64,000 nucleotides of DNA from the NCBI RefSeq assembly GCF_002286975.1, contig NZ_NSKB01000001.1:374733-438732 (forward strand), given 5' to 3'. Source of the stretch: Halomonas salipaludis (lineage in GTDB: Bacteria; Pseudomonadota; Gammaproteobacteria; Pseudomonadales; Halomonadaceae). Below, piece by piece: positions 1 to 10,630 of the stretch. The notes below the pieces were generated by a model. The model worked only from the letters and a program-made list of their open reading frames with translations, was not told the DNA's origin and did no database searches. Both the position numbers and the translations under genes were made by a program. Position 1 is the first letter of the stretch. Every line of letters begins with the position of its first letter.

Positions 1-2
1 CA

Positions 3-485
3 GACGAAGATCAAGGTGCTGCCATGGGCTTTGGTGTGGGTGCTGCTGCTGGCGCACTGCTGTGTGCCGATCGTACCCCCGAGCCGCAGCCCCAGATGGA
101 GCCCGAGCCGATGCCCGAGCCCGAGCCCGAGCCGGAACCCGAGTTCGAGCCGGTGGTGCTGAGCAGCGAAGTGACCTTCGCGTTCGATTCCGCCGAACTG
201 CGCCCTGAGGCCAGCATGACGCTGGACGAAGTGGCACATCGTCTGCGCCAAAACCCCGAGCTGCGTGTCAACATCGACGGCCATACCGATTCCGTCGGCA
301 ACCCGCAGTACAACGAGGGGCTGTCTCAGCGTCGTGCCGACTCCGTGCGTGCCTATCTGGTCTCGCAGGGCATCGCCGAGAACCGCATGCGCACCCGTGG
401 TTTCGGTGAGGCGCGTCCGGTGGCTAGCAACGACACCGATGAAGGTCGTGCTCAGAACCGTCGCGTCGAAATCGACCGCCAGTAA
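3..485 (+). CDS. OmpA-family C-terminal domain protein (5' truncated)
   Basis: The frame is open to the left edge, so the true start lies upstream; the first ATG in view (24) is probably internal. A Gly/Ala-rich segment is followed by a Pro-Glu repeat linker (roughly residues 20-40 of the visible part) and then a complete OmpA_C peptidoglycan-binding domain, recognised by TFAFDSAELRPEA, NIDGHTDSVG, the NxxLSQRRADSV helix and the closing GRAQNRRVEI. The family anchors the outer membrane or a lipoprotein to peptidoglycan through diaminopimelate contacts. A Pal-like or OmpA-like lipoprotein fits; with the N-terminus missing I cannot choose. A hairpin terminator follows the stop. Confidence 0.85.
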   Translation, partial: DEDQGAAMGFGVGAAAGALLCADRTPEPQPQMEPEPMPEPEPEPEPEFEPVVLSSEVTFAFDSAELRPEASMTLDEVAHRLRQNPELRVNIDGHTDSVGNPQYNEGLSQRRADSVRAYLVSQGIAENRMRTRGFGEARPVASNDTDEGRAQNRRVEIDRQ

Positions 486-536
486 GGCATAGCGCTACGG
501 CGCACGATGCCTGAGCGGCTTTCGCCGCTCGCTTGA

Positions 537-563
537 CGAGGGAGTGCCATTGGCACTCCCTCG
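537..563 (+). terminator. Hairpin terminator after the OmpA-family gene
   Basis: Twelve-bp perfect arms (537-548 and 552-563) enclose a three-base loop and are followed by TTGCG. The U-tract is poor, but the stem is strong and it sits 50 bp after a stop codon, ahead of thrS in the same direction. Confidence 0.6.
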
Positions 564-729
564 TTGCGTCCAGGGAGCGGATAGATGCCCGGCATGGCGC
601 GCTGGGGGTGCCATCTGGTATCGTAGGCTGCTGTTTTTTCAGCATGCCTGACCGTACGTTTTGACACTCACCTGCTTGCGACACGTGATCCCTGGTATGG
701 ATCACCACTGCGCCCAAGGAATTGCCGCA

Positions 730-2628
730 ATGCCCATCGTGACCCTGCCTGATGGCAGCCAGAGAACCTTCGACGAACCGCTTACCGTGATGCAGCTGGC
801 CGAGTCTATCGGTCCCGGCCTGGCCAAGGCCTGCGTGGCCGGCAAGATCGACGGGGTGCCGGTCGATGCCGCCGACCTCATCGATCGCGACGCCACGGTT
901 GCCATTCTCACAGCGCGTGATGAAGAAGGCCTCGAGGTCATTCGCCACTCCTGCGCTCATCTGATCGGGCACGCCGTCAAGCAGCTCTACCCCGAGGCCA
1001 AGATGGCCATTGGTCCGGTGATCGAGGATGGCTTCTACTATGATGTCGACTTCGGTCGCTCGGTGACGCCGGATGACCTGGCGGCCATCGAGACGCGCAT
1101 GAAGCAGCTGATCGACGAGGAGTACGATGTCATTCGCGAGTACGTCGACCGCGACGCCGCGATGCTGACGTTCCTGCATCGCGACGAGACCTACAAGCAG
1201 GAGATCGTAAGGGAGATCTCCGAGGGCGAGACCATCCGCCTCTATCACCACCAGGAGTACGTCGACATGTGTCGCGGGCCCCATGTGCCCAATACTCGTC
1301 ACCTCAAGGCGTTCAAGCTGACCAAGCTGGCCGGTGCCTATTGGCGCGGTGACGCCTCCAAGCCGATGCTGACGCGTATTTACGGTACCGCCTGGCCCGA
1401 CAAGAAGCAGCTCAAGGCTTATCTCAAGCGTCTCGAGGAGGCCGAGAAGCGCGATCACCGCAAGCTGGCCAAGAAGATGGACCTTTTCCACCTCCAGGAA
1501 GAGGCCCCGGGGATGGTGTTCTGGCATCCCAACGGCTGGACCATGTATCAGGCGCTCGAACAGTACATGCGCCGAGTACAGATCGCCCATGGCTACCAGG
1601 AGATCAAGACGCCGCAGATAGTCGATCTGTCGCTGTGGAAGAAGTCGGGCCATTGGGGGCACTACAGTGAGCTGATGTTCACCACCGAGTCGGAGAAGCG
1701 CGAGTACGCGGTCAAGCCGATGAACTGTCCGTGTCACGTGCAGGTCTTCAATCAGGGCCTCAAGAGCTACCGTGACCTGCCGCTGCGCCTCGCCGAGTTT
1801 GGCAGTTGCCACCGCAATGAGCCCTCTGGCTCGCTGCATGGATTGATGCGGGTGCGTGGCTTTACCCAGGATGACGCGCATATCTTCTGCAGCGAGAAGC
1901 AGATCCAGGCTGAGGCCGAGGCCTTCATCCGCCTGACGCTGGAGGTCTACAAGGAGCTGGGCTTCGATGACGTGGAACTCAAGCTCTCGACGCGTCCCGA
2001 TGACTTTCTCGGTGAGGCGGCGCTGTGGGATCGTGCCGAGGCGGGGCTCGAGGCGGCGCTCGATGCTACCGGCCTCGAGTGGGAGCTGCAGCCGGGCGAG
2101 GGCGCCTTCTACGGGCCCAAGATCGAGTTCGCGCTGCGCGACTGTCTCAATCGGGTCTGGCAATGTGGTACCCTGCAGCTCGACTTCAATCTTCCCGGCC
2201 GTCTGGGTGCCCAGTTCGTCGACGAAGATGGCGCACGCAAGACGCCGGTGATGCTGCATCGTGCGATTCTTGGCTCCTTCGAGCGCTTCCTGGGGATTCT
2301 CATAGAGCACTATGCTGGCGCCATGCCGCTGTGGCTCGCTCCGCAGCAGGCGGTGATTCTCAATATCACCGACGCCCAGCGCGATTTCGTCGTCAATCTC
2401 GAGCAGCGTTTGCAGAAAATTGGCCTTCGCGTCAAGGCGGACTTGAGGAACGAGAAGATCGGCTTTAAAATCCGGGAACATACGTTGCAGAAGGTTCCCT
2501 ATCTCCTGGTGGTGGGAGATAAGGAAGTCGAGTCTGACGCCGTGGCCGTACGTACCCGCAGCGGTGAAGACCTCGGCACCCTCAGGGTCGATGATCTCAT
2601 TGCCCGGCTGGTGGCCGAGGGAATCTGA
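730..2628 (+). CDS. thrS: Threonyl-tRNA synthetase
   Basis: This 632-residue protein charges tRNA-Thr and edits mischarged Ser-tRNA. The start at 730 has AAGGA nine bases upstream, and [11 protein letters not shown] matches the family N-terminus; the longer frame from 661 is not needed. The order is TGS domain (about 1-60), editing domain with [16 protein letters not shown] and the later CRGPHVP, then the class II core with [10 protein letters not shown], the zinc-site PMNCPCHV, the RxE loop and [18 protein letters not shown], and a C-terminal anticodon-binding domain. It is the first gene of the usual thrS-infC-rpmI-rplT-pheST-ihfA cluster. Confidence 0.97.
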   Translation: MPIVTLPDGSQRTFDEPLTVMQLAESIGPGLAKACVAGKIDGVPVDAADLIDRDATVAILTARDEEGLEVIRHSCAHLIGHAVKQLYPEAKMAIGPVIEDGFYYDVDFGRSVTPDDLAAIETRMKQLIDEEYDVIREYVDRDAAMLTFLHRDETYKQEIVREISEGETIRLYHHQEYVDMCRGPHVPNTRHLKAFKLTKLAGAYWRGDASKPMLTRIYGTAWPDKKQLKAYLKRLEEAEKRDHRKLAKKMDLFHLQEEAPGMVFWHPNGWTMYQALEQYMRRVQIAHGYQEIKTPQIVDLSLWKKSGHWGHYSELMFTTESEKREYAVKPMNCPCHVQVFNQGLKSYRDLPLRLAEFGSCHRNEPSGSLHGLMRVRGFTQDDAHIFCSEKQIQAEAEAFIRLTLEVYKELGFDDVELKLSTRPDDFLGEAALWDRAEAGLEAALDATGLEWELQPGEGAFYGPKIEFALRDCLNRVWQCGTLQLDFNLPGRLGAQFVDEDGARKTPVMLHRAILGSFERFLGILIEHYAGAMPLWLAPQQAVILNITDAQRDFVVNLEQRLQKIGLRVKADLRNEKIGFKIREHTLQKVPYLLVVGDKEVESDAVAVRTRSGEDLGTLRVDDLIARLVAEGI

Positions 2629-2679
2629 TTGCCGGCTGCCCCGGGCCACGGCAACGTCAACCAACACGGAGATGTAGCG

Positions 2680-3219
2680 ATCAAGCGAAGCAACCCAAGA
2701 GGGCGTGTTCAGGACAAGCGCCCCCCGATGAACGAGCGAATTACCGAAGATCAGGTTCGCCTGATCGACAGCGACGGCGAGCAGTTGGGTGTCGTGCCCA
2801 CCAGCGACGCGCTGGAGCGTGCCGAAGCCGCCGGTATGGACCTCGTACAGATTTCCAACGCCGATCCGATCGTCTGCAAGATCATGGATTACGGCAAATT
2901 CGTCTTCGAGCAGAAGAAGCAGAAGGCTGCTCAGAAGAAGAAGACCAAGCAGATCCAGGTCAAGGAAGTCAAATTCCGGCCTGGCACCGACGAGGGCGAC
3001 TACCAGGTCAAGCTGAAGAACCTGATTCGCTTCCTCGAAGGTGGCGACAAGGGCAAGGTCACGCTGCGGTTTCGTGGCCGTGAGATGGCACACCAGGACA
3101 TCGGCCGCAAGCTGATGGAGCGGGTTGCTGCGGATCTCGAGGATCTGGCCAATGTGGAGTCCTTCCCCAAGATGGAAGGGCGCCAGATGATCATGATCCT
3201 TGCCCCCAAGAAGAAGTGA
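2680..3219 (+). CDS. infC: Translation initiation factor IF-3, ATC start
   Basis: IF-3 binds the 30S subunit, blocks early 50S joining and rejects non-AUG start codons. The best start is ATC at 2680: GGAG lies at 2668-2671, eight bases upstream, and translation then gives [20 protein letters not shown], the normal IF-3 N-terminus, for 179 residues. The upstream in-frame TTG at 2629 would add a non-homologous tail. Domain signatures include [27 protein letters not shown] and [14 protein letters not shown] non-AUG start is known in enterobacterial infC, where IF-3 uses it to repress its own translation, so the same feedback is likely here. Confidence 0.93.
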   Translation: MKRSNPRGRVQDKRPPMNERITEDQVRLIDSDGEQLGVVPTSDALERAEAAGMDLVQISNADPIVCKIMDYGKFVFEQKKQKAAQKKKTKQIQVKEVKFRPGTDEGDYQVKLKNLIRFLEGGDKGKVTLRFRGREMAHQDIGRKLMERVAADLEDLANVESFPKMEGRQMIMILAPKKK

Positions 3220-3305
3220 TCCGAAGGCAAGTCAACGGGTGGTTCGCCGCTGAGGCGGGCTACCGGCCTTGGGTTTTCTGAAAAACATCGAGCGGAGTAA
3301 TTCTC

Positions 3306-3500
3306 ATGCCGAAAATCAAGACCAACAGTGGCGCCGCCAAGCGCTTCAAGAAGACTGCCAATGGCTTCAAGCACAAGCAGTCCTTCCGTAGCCACATCCT
3401 GACCAAGAAGTCGACCAAGCGGAAGCGTCATCTGCGCGGGATGAAGCAGATTCACGACGCCGACAAGGCCCTCGTCCAGCGCATGCTGCCGAACCTGTAA
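3306..3500 (+). CDS. rpmI: Large ribosomal subunit protein bL35
   Basis: This 64-residue basic protein begins [20 protein letters not shown] and contains the conserved [16 protein letters not shown], which identifies bL35. GAGCGGAG precedes the ATG at suitable spacing. It lies 86 bases after infC and 33 before rplT, in the standard order. In E. coli, L20 represses translation of rpmI-rplT by binding structured leader RNA. The 3220-3305 gap here contains GC-rich complementary stretches that could play that role, but I could not fold it. Confidence 0.97.
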   Translation: MPKIKTNSGAAKRFKKTANGFKHKQSFRSHILTKKSTKRKRHLRGMKQIHDADKALVQRMLPNL

Positions 3501-3533
3501 CCGGTTGATCCACTTTAACGTCAGGAGAATGCT

Positions 3534-3887
3534 ATGACTCGTGTCAAGCGTGGCGTCGTTGCTCGTCGCCGTCACAAGAAAGTACTCAAGCAGGCCAAGG
3601 GCTACTACGGTGCTCGTTCGCGGGTGTTCCGCGTTGCCAAGCAGGCCGTGATCAAGGCCGGCCAGTATGCCTATCGCGACCGCCGTCAGCGCAAGCGTCA
3701 GTTCCGTGCCCTGTGGATCGCGCGTATCAATGCCGCGGCTCGCATCAACGGCCTGTCCTACAGCCGCTTCATCGACGGCCTCAAGAAGGCCGGCATCGAG
3801 ATCGACCGCAAGGTCCTGGCCGATCTCGCCGTGCACGAGAAAGCTGCCTTTGCCGCCATCGTCGAGAAGGCCAAGGCTGCTCAGTAA
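3534..3887 (+). CDS. rplT: Large ribosomal subunit protein bL20
   Basis: This 117-residue basic protein starts [19 protein letters not shown] and continues [20 protein letters not shown] and [17 protein letters not shown], the bL20 signature. It binds 23S rRNA early in 50S assembly and is the known autogenous repressor of the rpmI-rplT unit in enterics. AGGAG lies just before the ATG. A strong intrinsic terminator follows 66 bases after the stop and separates it from pheS. Confidence 0.97.
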   Translation: MTRVKRGVVARRRHKKVLKQAKGYYGARSRVFRVAKQAVIKAGQYAYRDRRQRKRQFRALWIARINAAARINGLSYSRFIDGLKKAGIEIDRKVLADLAVHEKAAFAAIVEKAKAAQ

Positions 3888-3952
3888 GTGACGGTGCAGC
3901 GGTGGCCGACGGCGGTAAACGCTGCCTCGCTACCACGCATGCCGTAACGTCG

Positions 3953-3987
3953 CAGGGGAAGAGCCGCCGCTCTTCCCCTGTTTTTTT
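3953..3987 (+). terminator. Intrinsic terminator between rplT and pheS
   Basis: Perfect 12-bp arms (3953-3964 and 3969-3980) with a four-base loop run directly into seven T residues. In E. coli this position holds the pheM attenuator with a Phe-rich leader peptide. I found no Phe-rich leader ORF between 3888 and 3953, so this looks like a simple partial terminator unless control is different here. Confidence 0.9.
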
Positions 3988-4036
3988 GTGACCCAGTGTC
4001 GGCCGCATGGCGCGGCCGACGAGATTCGGAGCTTGA

Positions 4037-5059
<1,023 letters not shown>

Positions 5060-5095
5060 TCGCCACCACGCTCGCTTTGAGGAGACAGGATCGTC

Positions 5096-7477
5096 ATGAA
5101 ATTTTCCGAACAGTGGCTGCGTGAATGGGTATCACCGCAGCTGGCGACCCAGGCGCTGGCCGACCAGATCACCATGGCCGGCCTCGAGGTCGACGCCATC
5201 GAGCGGGTGGCCGGTGACTTCAATGCGGTGGTCGTCGCCGAAGTGGTGGCCAATACGCCACACCCGGATGCCGACAAGCTCAATGTCTGCCGCGTCGATG
5301 ACGGCAGCGGCGAGCCGCTGCAGGTGGTGTGCGGTGCGCCCAACGTGGAAGTAGGGCAGAAGGTGCCCTTTGCCCGCGTCGGCGCCGTTCTGCCCGGTGA
5401 CTTCACCATCAAGCCCGCCAAGCTGCGTGGCGTCGAATCCCGCGGCATGATCTGCTCGGCCTCCGAGCTGGGGCTCGAGGAGGCCACCTCGGCGGGAATT
5501 CTGGTGCTGCCGGCGAGCGCCCCGGTGGGCGACGACCTGCGGCTGTGGATGGGCCTCGACGACAGCACCATCGAGGTCGACCTGACGCCCAATCGCGGCG
5601 ACTGCTTGAGCGTGCTGGGCATGGCGCGCGAGGTCGGGGTGCTCAACCGGCTACCGCTCGATGGCCCCGCCCTCGAGGCGGTGCCGGCGAGCCATGATCA
5701 GGGGTTTGCCATCGAGGTGGCCGACCCCGAGCGCTGTCCGCGCTATCTCGGGCGGGTGATCAAGGGCGTCGACGTGAGCGCCGCGACGCCGCTGTGGATG
5801 GTCGAGCGGCTGCGGCGCAGCGGCGTGCGTAGCATCGACCCAGTGGTCGACGTCACCAACTACGTGATGCTCGAGCTCGGCCAGCCGCTGCATGCCTTCG
5901 ACCTGGCCAACCTCGATACGCGCATCGAGGTGCGCCGGGCGCGCCCCGGCGAGCGACTGACGCTGCTCGACGGCCAGGACATCGCGTTGCGCGACGACAC
6001 CCTGGTGATCGCCGATGCCAAGGGTGCGCTGGCGATTGCCGGGGTGATGGGCGGCGAGCTGTCCGGCGTGAGTGCCGCGACCCAAGATATCTTTCTCGAG
6101 TCGGCGTTCTTCAGTCAGCTAGCCGTGGCCGGCCAGGCGCGCTCCTATGGTCTGCATACCGACGCCTCACACCGCTTCGAGCGCGGCGTCGATCCAGCCT
6201 TGACGGCGCGCGCCGCCGAGCGCGCCACTCAGCTGTTGCTGGAGATCGTCGGCGGCGAGGCGGGCCCGCTGGTCGAGGTGGCAAGCGCGGCTCACCTGCC
6301 TGGCGAGCGACAGGTAGCGCTGCGCGCCGAGCGCCTCGAGCAAGTGCTCGGTAAGCGTCTCGACGACGGCGAGGTAGTCGAGATCCTCGGGCGCCTGGGC
6401 ATGCGGGTCGAGACCCAGGTCGACGGTTGGTCGGCGCGGGTGCCGAGCTGGCGCTTCGATATCGCTATCGAAGAGGACCTGATCGAGGAGTTGGCGCGCA
6501 TACACGGTTACAACCGCCTGCCGGTGCGGCGCCCCGCGGCGCGTCTCGGCCTGCGCGCCGATCATGAAGTGCGCCAGCCGCTGGCCAGGCTGCGCCGACA
6601 GCTGGTGGCGCGCGGCTACCAGGAGGCGATCAGCTACAGCTTCGTGGCACCGGAACTGCAGCATGCGTTGCATCCCGGGGCGCGCTCGCCGCGGCTGGCC
6701 AACCCGATCTCCAGCGACATGGCGGTGATGCGCTATAGCCTGTTCCCGGGGCTGATCAAGGCGCTGCAGCATAACCTCAATCGTCAGCAGCAGCGCGTAC
6801 GGCTGTTCGAGACCGGCCTGGTCTTCCGCGGTGAACTCGACGACCTCGAGCAAGTGTCGATGGTCGGCGCGCTGGTGTGTGGATCGCGCGAGCCCGAGGG
6901 CTGGGCCGGCGGTCGTGACAAGGTCGATTTCTATGACCTCAAGGGCGATCTGGAGAGCCTGATCGCACTGGGCGGCGATTCCGCCGCCTGGCGCTTCGAG
7001 CCGGCCGAGCACAGCGCGCTGCATCCCGGGCAGACCGCTCAGGTATTCCACCGCGGCGCGGCGGTGGGCTGGATCGGCACCCTGCATCCGGCGGTGCGTG
7101 CCCAGTTGGGGCTCAAGGTCGATGCGCTGCTGTTCGAGGTGCGCCAGGATGCACTGACCGAGGGCGTGCTGCCGACCTTCAGCGCGCTGTCGCGTTATCC
7201 CGAGGTGCGTCGCGACCTGGCGCTGCTGGTCGATGCGGACCTGCCGCTGCAGGCGCTGCTCGATTGCCTGCGCGAGCAGGCCAGTGAGTGGCTCACCGAA
7301 CTCAAGCTGTTCGACGTCTATCACGGCCAGGGGGTGCCGGAAGGGTGCAAGAGTCTCGCCTTGGGCTTGACCTGGCAGCATCCTTCGCGCACGCTGAATG
7401 ACGATGAAATCAATCAGTTAGTCGATGCAATCGTCACCGAGTCCCGTCAGCGTCATGGCGCCGAGCTGAGAGGCTGA
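5096..7477 (+). CDS. pheT: Phenylalanyl-tRNA synthetase beta subunit
   Basis: The 793-residue beta subunit binds and edits tRNA-Phe. It starts [16 protein letters not shown], then shows the tRNA-binding (EMAP-like) domain with [13 protein letters not shown], the B3/B4 editing domain ([41 protein letters not shown]), the B5 domain, a degenerate class II core ([26 protein letters not shown]) and the C-terminal ferredoxin-fold anticodon-binding domain ([15 protein letters not shown]). Length is normal. AGGAG lies 13 bases before the ATG. Confidence 0.97.
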   Translation: MKFSEQWLREWVSPQLATQALADQITMAGLEVDAIERVAGDFNAVVVAEVVANTPHPDADKLNVCRVDDGSGEPLQVVCGAPNVEVGQKVPFARVGAVLPGDFTIKPAKLRGVESRGMICSASELGLEEATSAGILVLPASAPVGDDLRLWMGLDDSTIEVDLTPNRGDCLSVLGMAREVGVLNRLPLDGPALEAVPASHDQGFAIEVADPERCPRYLGRVIKGVDVSAATPLWMVERLRRSGVRSIDPVVDVTNYVMLELGQPLHAFDLANLDTRIEVRRARPGERLTLLDGQDIALRDDTLVIADAKGALAIAGVMGGELSGVSAATQDIFLESAFFSQLAVAGQARSYGLHTDASHRFERGVDPALTARAAERATQLLLEIVGGEAGPLVEVASAAHLPGERQVALRAERLEQVLGKRLDDGEVVEILGRLGMRVETQVDGWSARVPSWRFDIAIEEDLIEELARIHGYNRLPVRRPAARLGLRADHEVRQPLARLRRQLVARGYQEAISYSFVAPELQHALHPGARSPRLANPISSDMAVMRYSLFPGLIKALQHNLNRQQQRVRLFETGLVFRGELDDLEQVSMVGALVCGSREPEGWAGGRDKVDFYDLKGDLESLIALGGDSAAWRFEPAEHSALHPGQTAQVFHRGAAVGWIGTLHPAVRAQLGLKVDALLFEVRQDALTEGVLPTFSALSRYPEVRRDLALLVDADLPLQALLDCLREQASEWLTELKLFDVYHGQGVPEGCKSLALGLTWQHPSRTLNDDEINQLVDAIVTESRQRHGAELRG

Positions 7478-7524
7478 GCGCCTCCGGCGCCAGGGACGGT
7501 GCCGCTATCCAGCGAGGGAATGAT

Positions 7525-7830
7525 ATGGGCGCGTTGACCAAGGCGGAACTTGCCGAACACCTGCACGTCGAGTTGGGACTCTCCAAGCGCGAAGCCAAGA
7601 CCATGGTGGAGGCGTTCTTCGAGGAGATTCGTGGTTGCCTGCGTGAGAACGAGCAGGTCAAGCTGTCGGGGTTCGGCAACTTCGACCTGCGCGACAAGCG
7701 TGAGCGACCGGGGCGTAATCCCAAGACCGGAGAGGAGATTCCGATCTCGGCGCGGCGGGTGGTGACCTTCCGTCCTGGCCAGAAGCTCAAGAGCCGGGTC
7801 GAGGACTTCGATGGTGTCTCGATGATCTAG
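7525..7830 (+). CDS. ihfA: Integration host factor alpha subunit
   Basis: This 101-residue nucleoid protein bends DNA as a heterodimer with IhfB. The sequence [13 protein letters not shown], the [13 protein letters not shown] beta segment and [20 protein letters not shown], including the Pro that intercalates at the bend, identify IhfA. It closes the translation operon 47 bases after pheT, as in other gammaproteobacteria. IHF is also a usual cofactor for phage integration and packaging, which is relevant to the prophage further right. Confidence 0.96.
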   Translation: MGALTKAELAEHLHVELGLSKREAKTMVEAFFEEIRGCLRENEQVKLSGFGNFDLRDKRERPGRNPKTGEEIPISARRVVTFRPGQKLKSRVEDFDGVSMI

Positions 7831-7836
7831 CCTCAT

Positions 7837-7873
7837 CTACGCCAACGGCGCCCCTGGGGCGCCGTTGGCGTAG
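7837..7873. terminator. Bidirectional hairpin between ihfA and a leftward gene
   Basis: Perfect 17-bp arms (7837-7853 and 7857-7873) with a three-base loop lie between the convergent ihfA and DUF2788 genes. There is no long T-tract on either strand, but the stem strength and position fit a shared terminator. Confidence 0.75.
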
Positions 7874-7876
7874 GGG

Positions 7877-8086
7877 TCATCCTCCCGCGCCGCTCTCCAG
7901 CAGGTAGGTGATCACGACCTTGATCACATAGCCAAGCATGCCGGCCCCGAGCACGATGAACAGCATGATGGTGCCGAACTTGCCGGCCTGGGACTTGCGC
8001 GCCAGATCCCAGATGATGAAGCTCATGAAAAGAATCAGCCCGCCGATCATCACAGGCGTTACCCAGGCCTCGAAGATCTCCTGCAT
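7877..8086 (-). CDS. DUF2788 family small membrane protein
   Basis: This 69-residue protein has two predicted transmembrane helices, roughly residues 10-27 and 38-60, joined by the charged segment DLARKSQAGKFG. That layout and sequence match the DUF2788 family of gammaproteobacteria, whose function is unknown. The ATG at 8086 is preceded on its own strand by AAGC-type purines only, a weak ribosome site. It runs towards ihfA and is transcribed alone. Confidence 0.75.
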   Translation of the reverse strand: MQEIFEAWVTPVMIGGLILFMSFIIWDLARKSQAGKFGTIMLFIVLGAGMLGYVIKVVITYLLESGAGG

Positions 8087-8166
8087 GCTTGCTCCATGTC
8101 ATTGAATGGCATGCCATTATACGCTTGTGGTAATATCCGACCAAATTTCTCAAGCAAAGAGCTCTC

Positions 8167-8631
8167 ATGGCCACACTGAAGATCTTTGTCGGCACCATGT
8201 ACGGTGGGGCACTGGATGTCGCCGAGCAGATAAAGCCACTGTTCGAGGAGGCTGGCTATCGGGTCGATATCTTCGAACAGCCGAGCCTCGACGATCTGCT
8301 TGCCGAGCCGCCGACGCTGGCGCTGTTCTGCGTCTCGACCACCGGCAGCGGCGACTATCCGGGGAACCTGGTGCCGTTCACTCGCGCCCTGATCGACCAG
8401 AGTCCAGCGCTTGGCGAACTGCGCTACGGCCTGATAGCGCTGGGCGACAGCTCCTACGGCGATACCTTCTGTGGTGCTGGACGTGCGCTGGACGCGCTAC
8501 TCGCCGACCTTGGTGCCCAGCGCGTTGGCGAGCGACTCGAGGTCGACGCCATGGAGACCTTCATGGCCGATGATGCCGCGTTGCCGTGGGCCGAGGCGTG
8601 GATCGCCGAGCACGGCCTGCAGGTGGCGTGA
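8167..8631 (+). CDS. Flavodoxin-family protein (MioC/YqcA type)
   Basis: This 154-residue protein has a flavodoxin fold: the FMN phosphate loop is seen as IFVGTMYGGALDVAEQI near residues 6-22, followed by the 50s loop CVSTTGSGDYPGNL and the 90s loop ALGDSSYGDTFCGAG. It resembles short single-domain flavodoxins such as MioC and YqcA, electron carriers of poorly defined partner. The stop overlaps the ATG of the next gene by one base, so the two are likely translationally coupled. Confidence 0.85.
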   Translation: MATLKIFVGTMYGGALDVAEQIKPLFEEAGYRVDIFEQPSLDDLLAEPPTLALFCVSTTGSGDYPGNLVPFTRALIDQSPALGELRYGLIALGDSSYGDTFCGAGRALDALLADLGAQRVGERLEVDAMETFMADDAALPWAEAWIAEHGLQVA

Positions 8632-9005
8632 TGGGCGGGCCGAGTGCTGAACGCCTGACCGCGCTGCTGGGGGTGCTGGTCGTCATGCTGGCGACCCTGC
8701 CGCGCTACCTGGACGGTGGCCATGAGACGCGGCTGTCACTGATGCTGATGGCCTGTGCGGTGGTCGCGGCGGTCACACTGCTGCACTGGCGGCTGCTCGA
8801 TAGCCCGGCGCGGCGCCGCGTGCCTGGCCTGCTTCGGCGGCTGGGGTTCTGCCTGCTGGCAGGGTTGGCGGTGATGGCCGGCTGGTATGCATTGGCTGCC
8901 AACCTGACCGGCTGGCAGGTGCTACTCTCCCACGGCACCACAGCAGGCCTGCTGATGCATGTGCTCAGCCTGTGGTGGCGGCGCGACCGCGCCGGGTCCG
9001 CCTGA
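8631..9005 (+). CDS. Hypothetical inner-membrane protein
   Basis: This 124-residue protein starts at the ATG fused to the flavodoxin stop (TGATG). Four hydrophobic segments are visible (about 9-24, 35-52, 69-86 and 92-112) separated by short Arg-rich loops, suggesting a four-helix membrane protein. I do not recognise a family. The overlap with the flavodoxin gene suggests a shared transcript and perhaps a shared role in electron transfer at the membrane, which is inference only. Confidence 0.65.
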   Translation: MGGPSAERLTALLGVLVVMLATLPRYLDGGHETRLSLMLMACAVVAAVTLLHWRLLDSPARRRVPGLLRRLGFCLLAGLAVMAGWYALAANLTGWQVLLSHGTTAGLLMHVLSLWWRRDRAGSA

Positions 9006-9050
9006 GTTCGAGTCTCGCCTCCGAGCGCCAGCCCTGAATCTTGCTGTTGC

Positions 9051-9071
9051 GCCCCCGGCCGTGCCGGGGGC
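9051..9071. terminator. Convergent terminator between the membrane gene and ppnN
   Basis: Perfect 9-bp GC-only arms (9051-9059 and 9063-9071) with a three-base loop lie between convergent stop codons at 9005 and 9092. There is no T-tract, so efficiency is uncertain. Confidence 0.6.
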
Positions 9072-9091
9072 GAACCCATGGGTGGCGAGGG

Positions 9092-10456
9092 TCAGGCAAG
9101 CTGGTAGCAGGGCACGTAGGCGGTGCCAGGCAGTTTCATGCGGCCCTGAGCGACGAAGGAGGTGAGCAGGGCGTCGAGGTGACGCATCAGTTCGGGCTCG
9201 GCGTGCAGCGTGAAGGGACCGTGGGCCTCGATGGCACGGATGCCGGGCTCCTTGACGTTGCCGGCGACGATACCCGAAAAGGCGCGGCGCAGGTTGGCGG
9301 CCAGCTCGTGGGTTGGCTGCTGATGGTGCAGGGCCAGCCCGGCCATTGCCTCATGGGTCGCCTCGAAGGGTGCCTGGAAGTCGCGGGCGATATTCAGACG
9401 CCAGTTGTAGTAGAAGGCATCCTGCTGCTGGCGACGGAAGTCGGCGACGTCACTGATGCCGTCGCGCATGGCGCGCGCCACCCCGGCCGGGTCGTCGATG
9501 ATGATCTTATAGCGCGCGCGGGCTTCCTCGCCCAGGGTGTAGGCAAGAAACTCGTCGATGCGCTTGAAGTAGTCGGCGGCGCTGGCCGGACCGGTGAAGA
9601 TCACCGGGTAGGGCATGTCGCGGTTCTCCGGGTGCAGCAGGATACCCAGCAGGTAGAGAATCTCCTCGGCGGTACCGACCCCGCCAGGGAACACGATGAT
9701 GCCGTGGCCGACCCGCACGAAGGCCTCGAGGCGCTTCTCGATATCAGGCATGATCACCAGTTCGTTGACGATCGGGTTGGGCGACTCGGCGGCAATGATG
9801 CCCGGCTCGGAGATCCCCAGGTAGCGGCCCAGGCTGCGGCGTTGCTTGGCGTGGGCGACATTGGCGCCCTTCATCGGCCCCTTCATGGCGCCCGGGCCGC
9901 AGCCGGTACAGATGTCCATGTCGCGCAAGCCGATATGGTAGCCGACGTCCTTGGTGTACTCGTACTCCTCGCGGGAGATCGAGTGCCCCCCCCAGCACAC
10001 CACCAGCCCCGGGTCGCGGCCCGGCTTGAGGGCGCCGGCCTTGCGCAGGATATGGAAGACCGCATTGGTGGTGCCCTCGCCGGTGGAGAGGTCGAAGCGC
10101 TGCTGGGTCTGGATCTCGTTGTAGACGTAGACGATATCGCGCAGCACCGAGGAGAGCAGCTCGCGGATGCCGCGGATCATCTTGCCGTCGACGAAGGCAT
10201 CGATGGGGGCGTTGGTCAGCTTGAGGCGAATGCCGCGATCCTGCTGCAGCACCTCGATGTCGAAGTCATGGTAGGTCTCCATTACGGCGCGGCCGTCGTC
10301 GGTGACGTTGCCGCAGTTGAGCACCGCCAGGGCGCAGCAGCGCAGCAGGTCGTGCAGGCCGGCGCGAGAGGTGTCGCGCAGGCGATTGACCTCGTGCTGA
10401 GAGAGCACCTCGAGGCTGCCTTCCGGCGAGATGATGGTGGAAATGGTCTCTGGCAT
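9092..10456 (-). CDS. ppnN: Nucleotide 5'-monophosphate nucleosidase PpnN (YgdH family)
   Basis: PpnN hydrolyses purine and pyrimidine NMPs to base and ribose 5-phosphate and, in E. coli, is controlled by (p)ppGpp. The start at 10456 (AAGGA just upstream) gives 454 residues, the E. coli length, beginning MPETISTIISPEGSLEVLSQ. The LOG/lysine-decarboxylase-like Rossmann core shows VCWGGHSISREEYEYTK, CTGCGPGAMKGPMKGA and FPGGVGTAEEILYLLG, the last being the PGGxGTxxE catalytic motif. It is a single-gene leftward unit. Confidence 0.93.
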   Translation of the reverse strand: MPETISTIISPEGSLEVLSQHEVNRLRDTSRAGLHDLLRCCALAVLNCGNVTDDGRAVMETYHDFDIEVLQQDRGIRLKLTNAPIDAFVDGKMIRGIRELLSSVLRDIVYVYNEIQTQQRFDLSTGEGTTNAVFHILRKAGALKPGRDPGLVVCWGGHSISREEYEYTKDVGYHIGLRDMDICTGCGPGAMKGPMKGANVAHAKQRRSLGRYLGISEPGIIAAESPNPIVNELVIMPDIEKRLEAFVRVGHGIIVFPGGVGTAEEILYLLGILLHPENRDMPYPVIFTGPASAADYFKRIDEFLAYTLGEEARARYKIIIDDPAGVARAMRDGISDVADFRRQQQDAFYYNWRLNIARDFQAPFEATHEAMAGLALHHQQPTHELAANLRRAFSGIVAGNVKEPGIRAIEAHGPFTLHAEPELMRHLDALLTSFVAQGRMKLPGTAYVPCYQLA

Positions 10457-10630
10457 AGCGGCGATCCTTGTCTTGCGGTCAGGCAGCCCTGCCACAGGCA
10501 AGCGGCCCTGGCAGGTTGTCATGAAATGCTACCATGGCCCGCGCGCCGGCCGCAGCGCTGCGGTGCTCAACGCGTTCTGATAATATGCGCTGAGTGATTC
10601 TTCATCTGCCAGTGAGTGCTGCGCTGCCCC

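Noticed and set aside
424-3093. Very long open frame on the - strand opposite thrS-infC (889 codons)
   Set aside because: It mirrors the codon structure of thrS and infC, has no ribosome site and low-complexity composition; a GC-rich shadow frame.
3888-3953. pheM-like leader peptide for pheST attenuation
   Set aside because: The only short frame here (from GTG 3888) contains no Phe residue, so it cannot act as a Phe-sensing leader.
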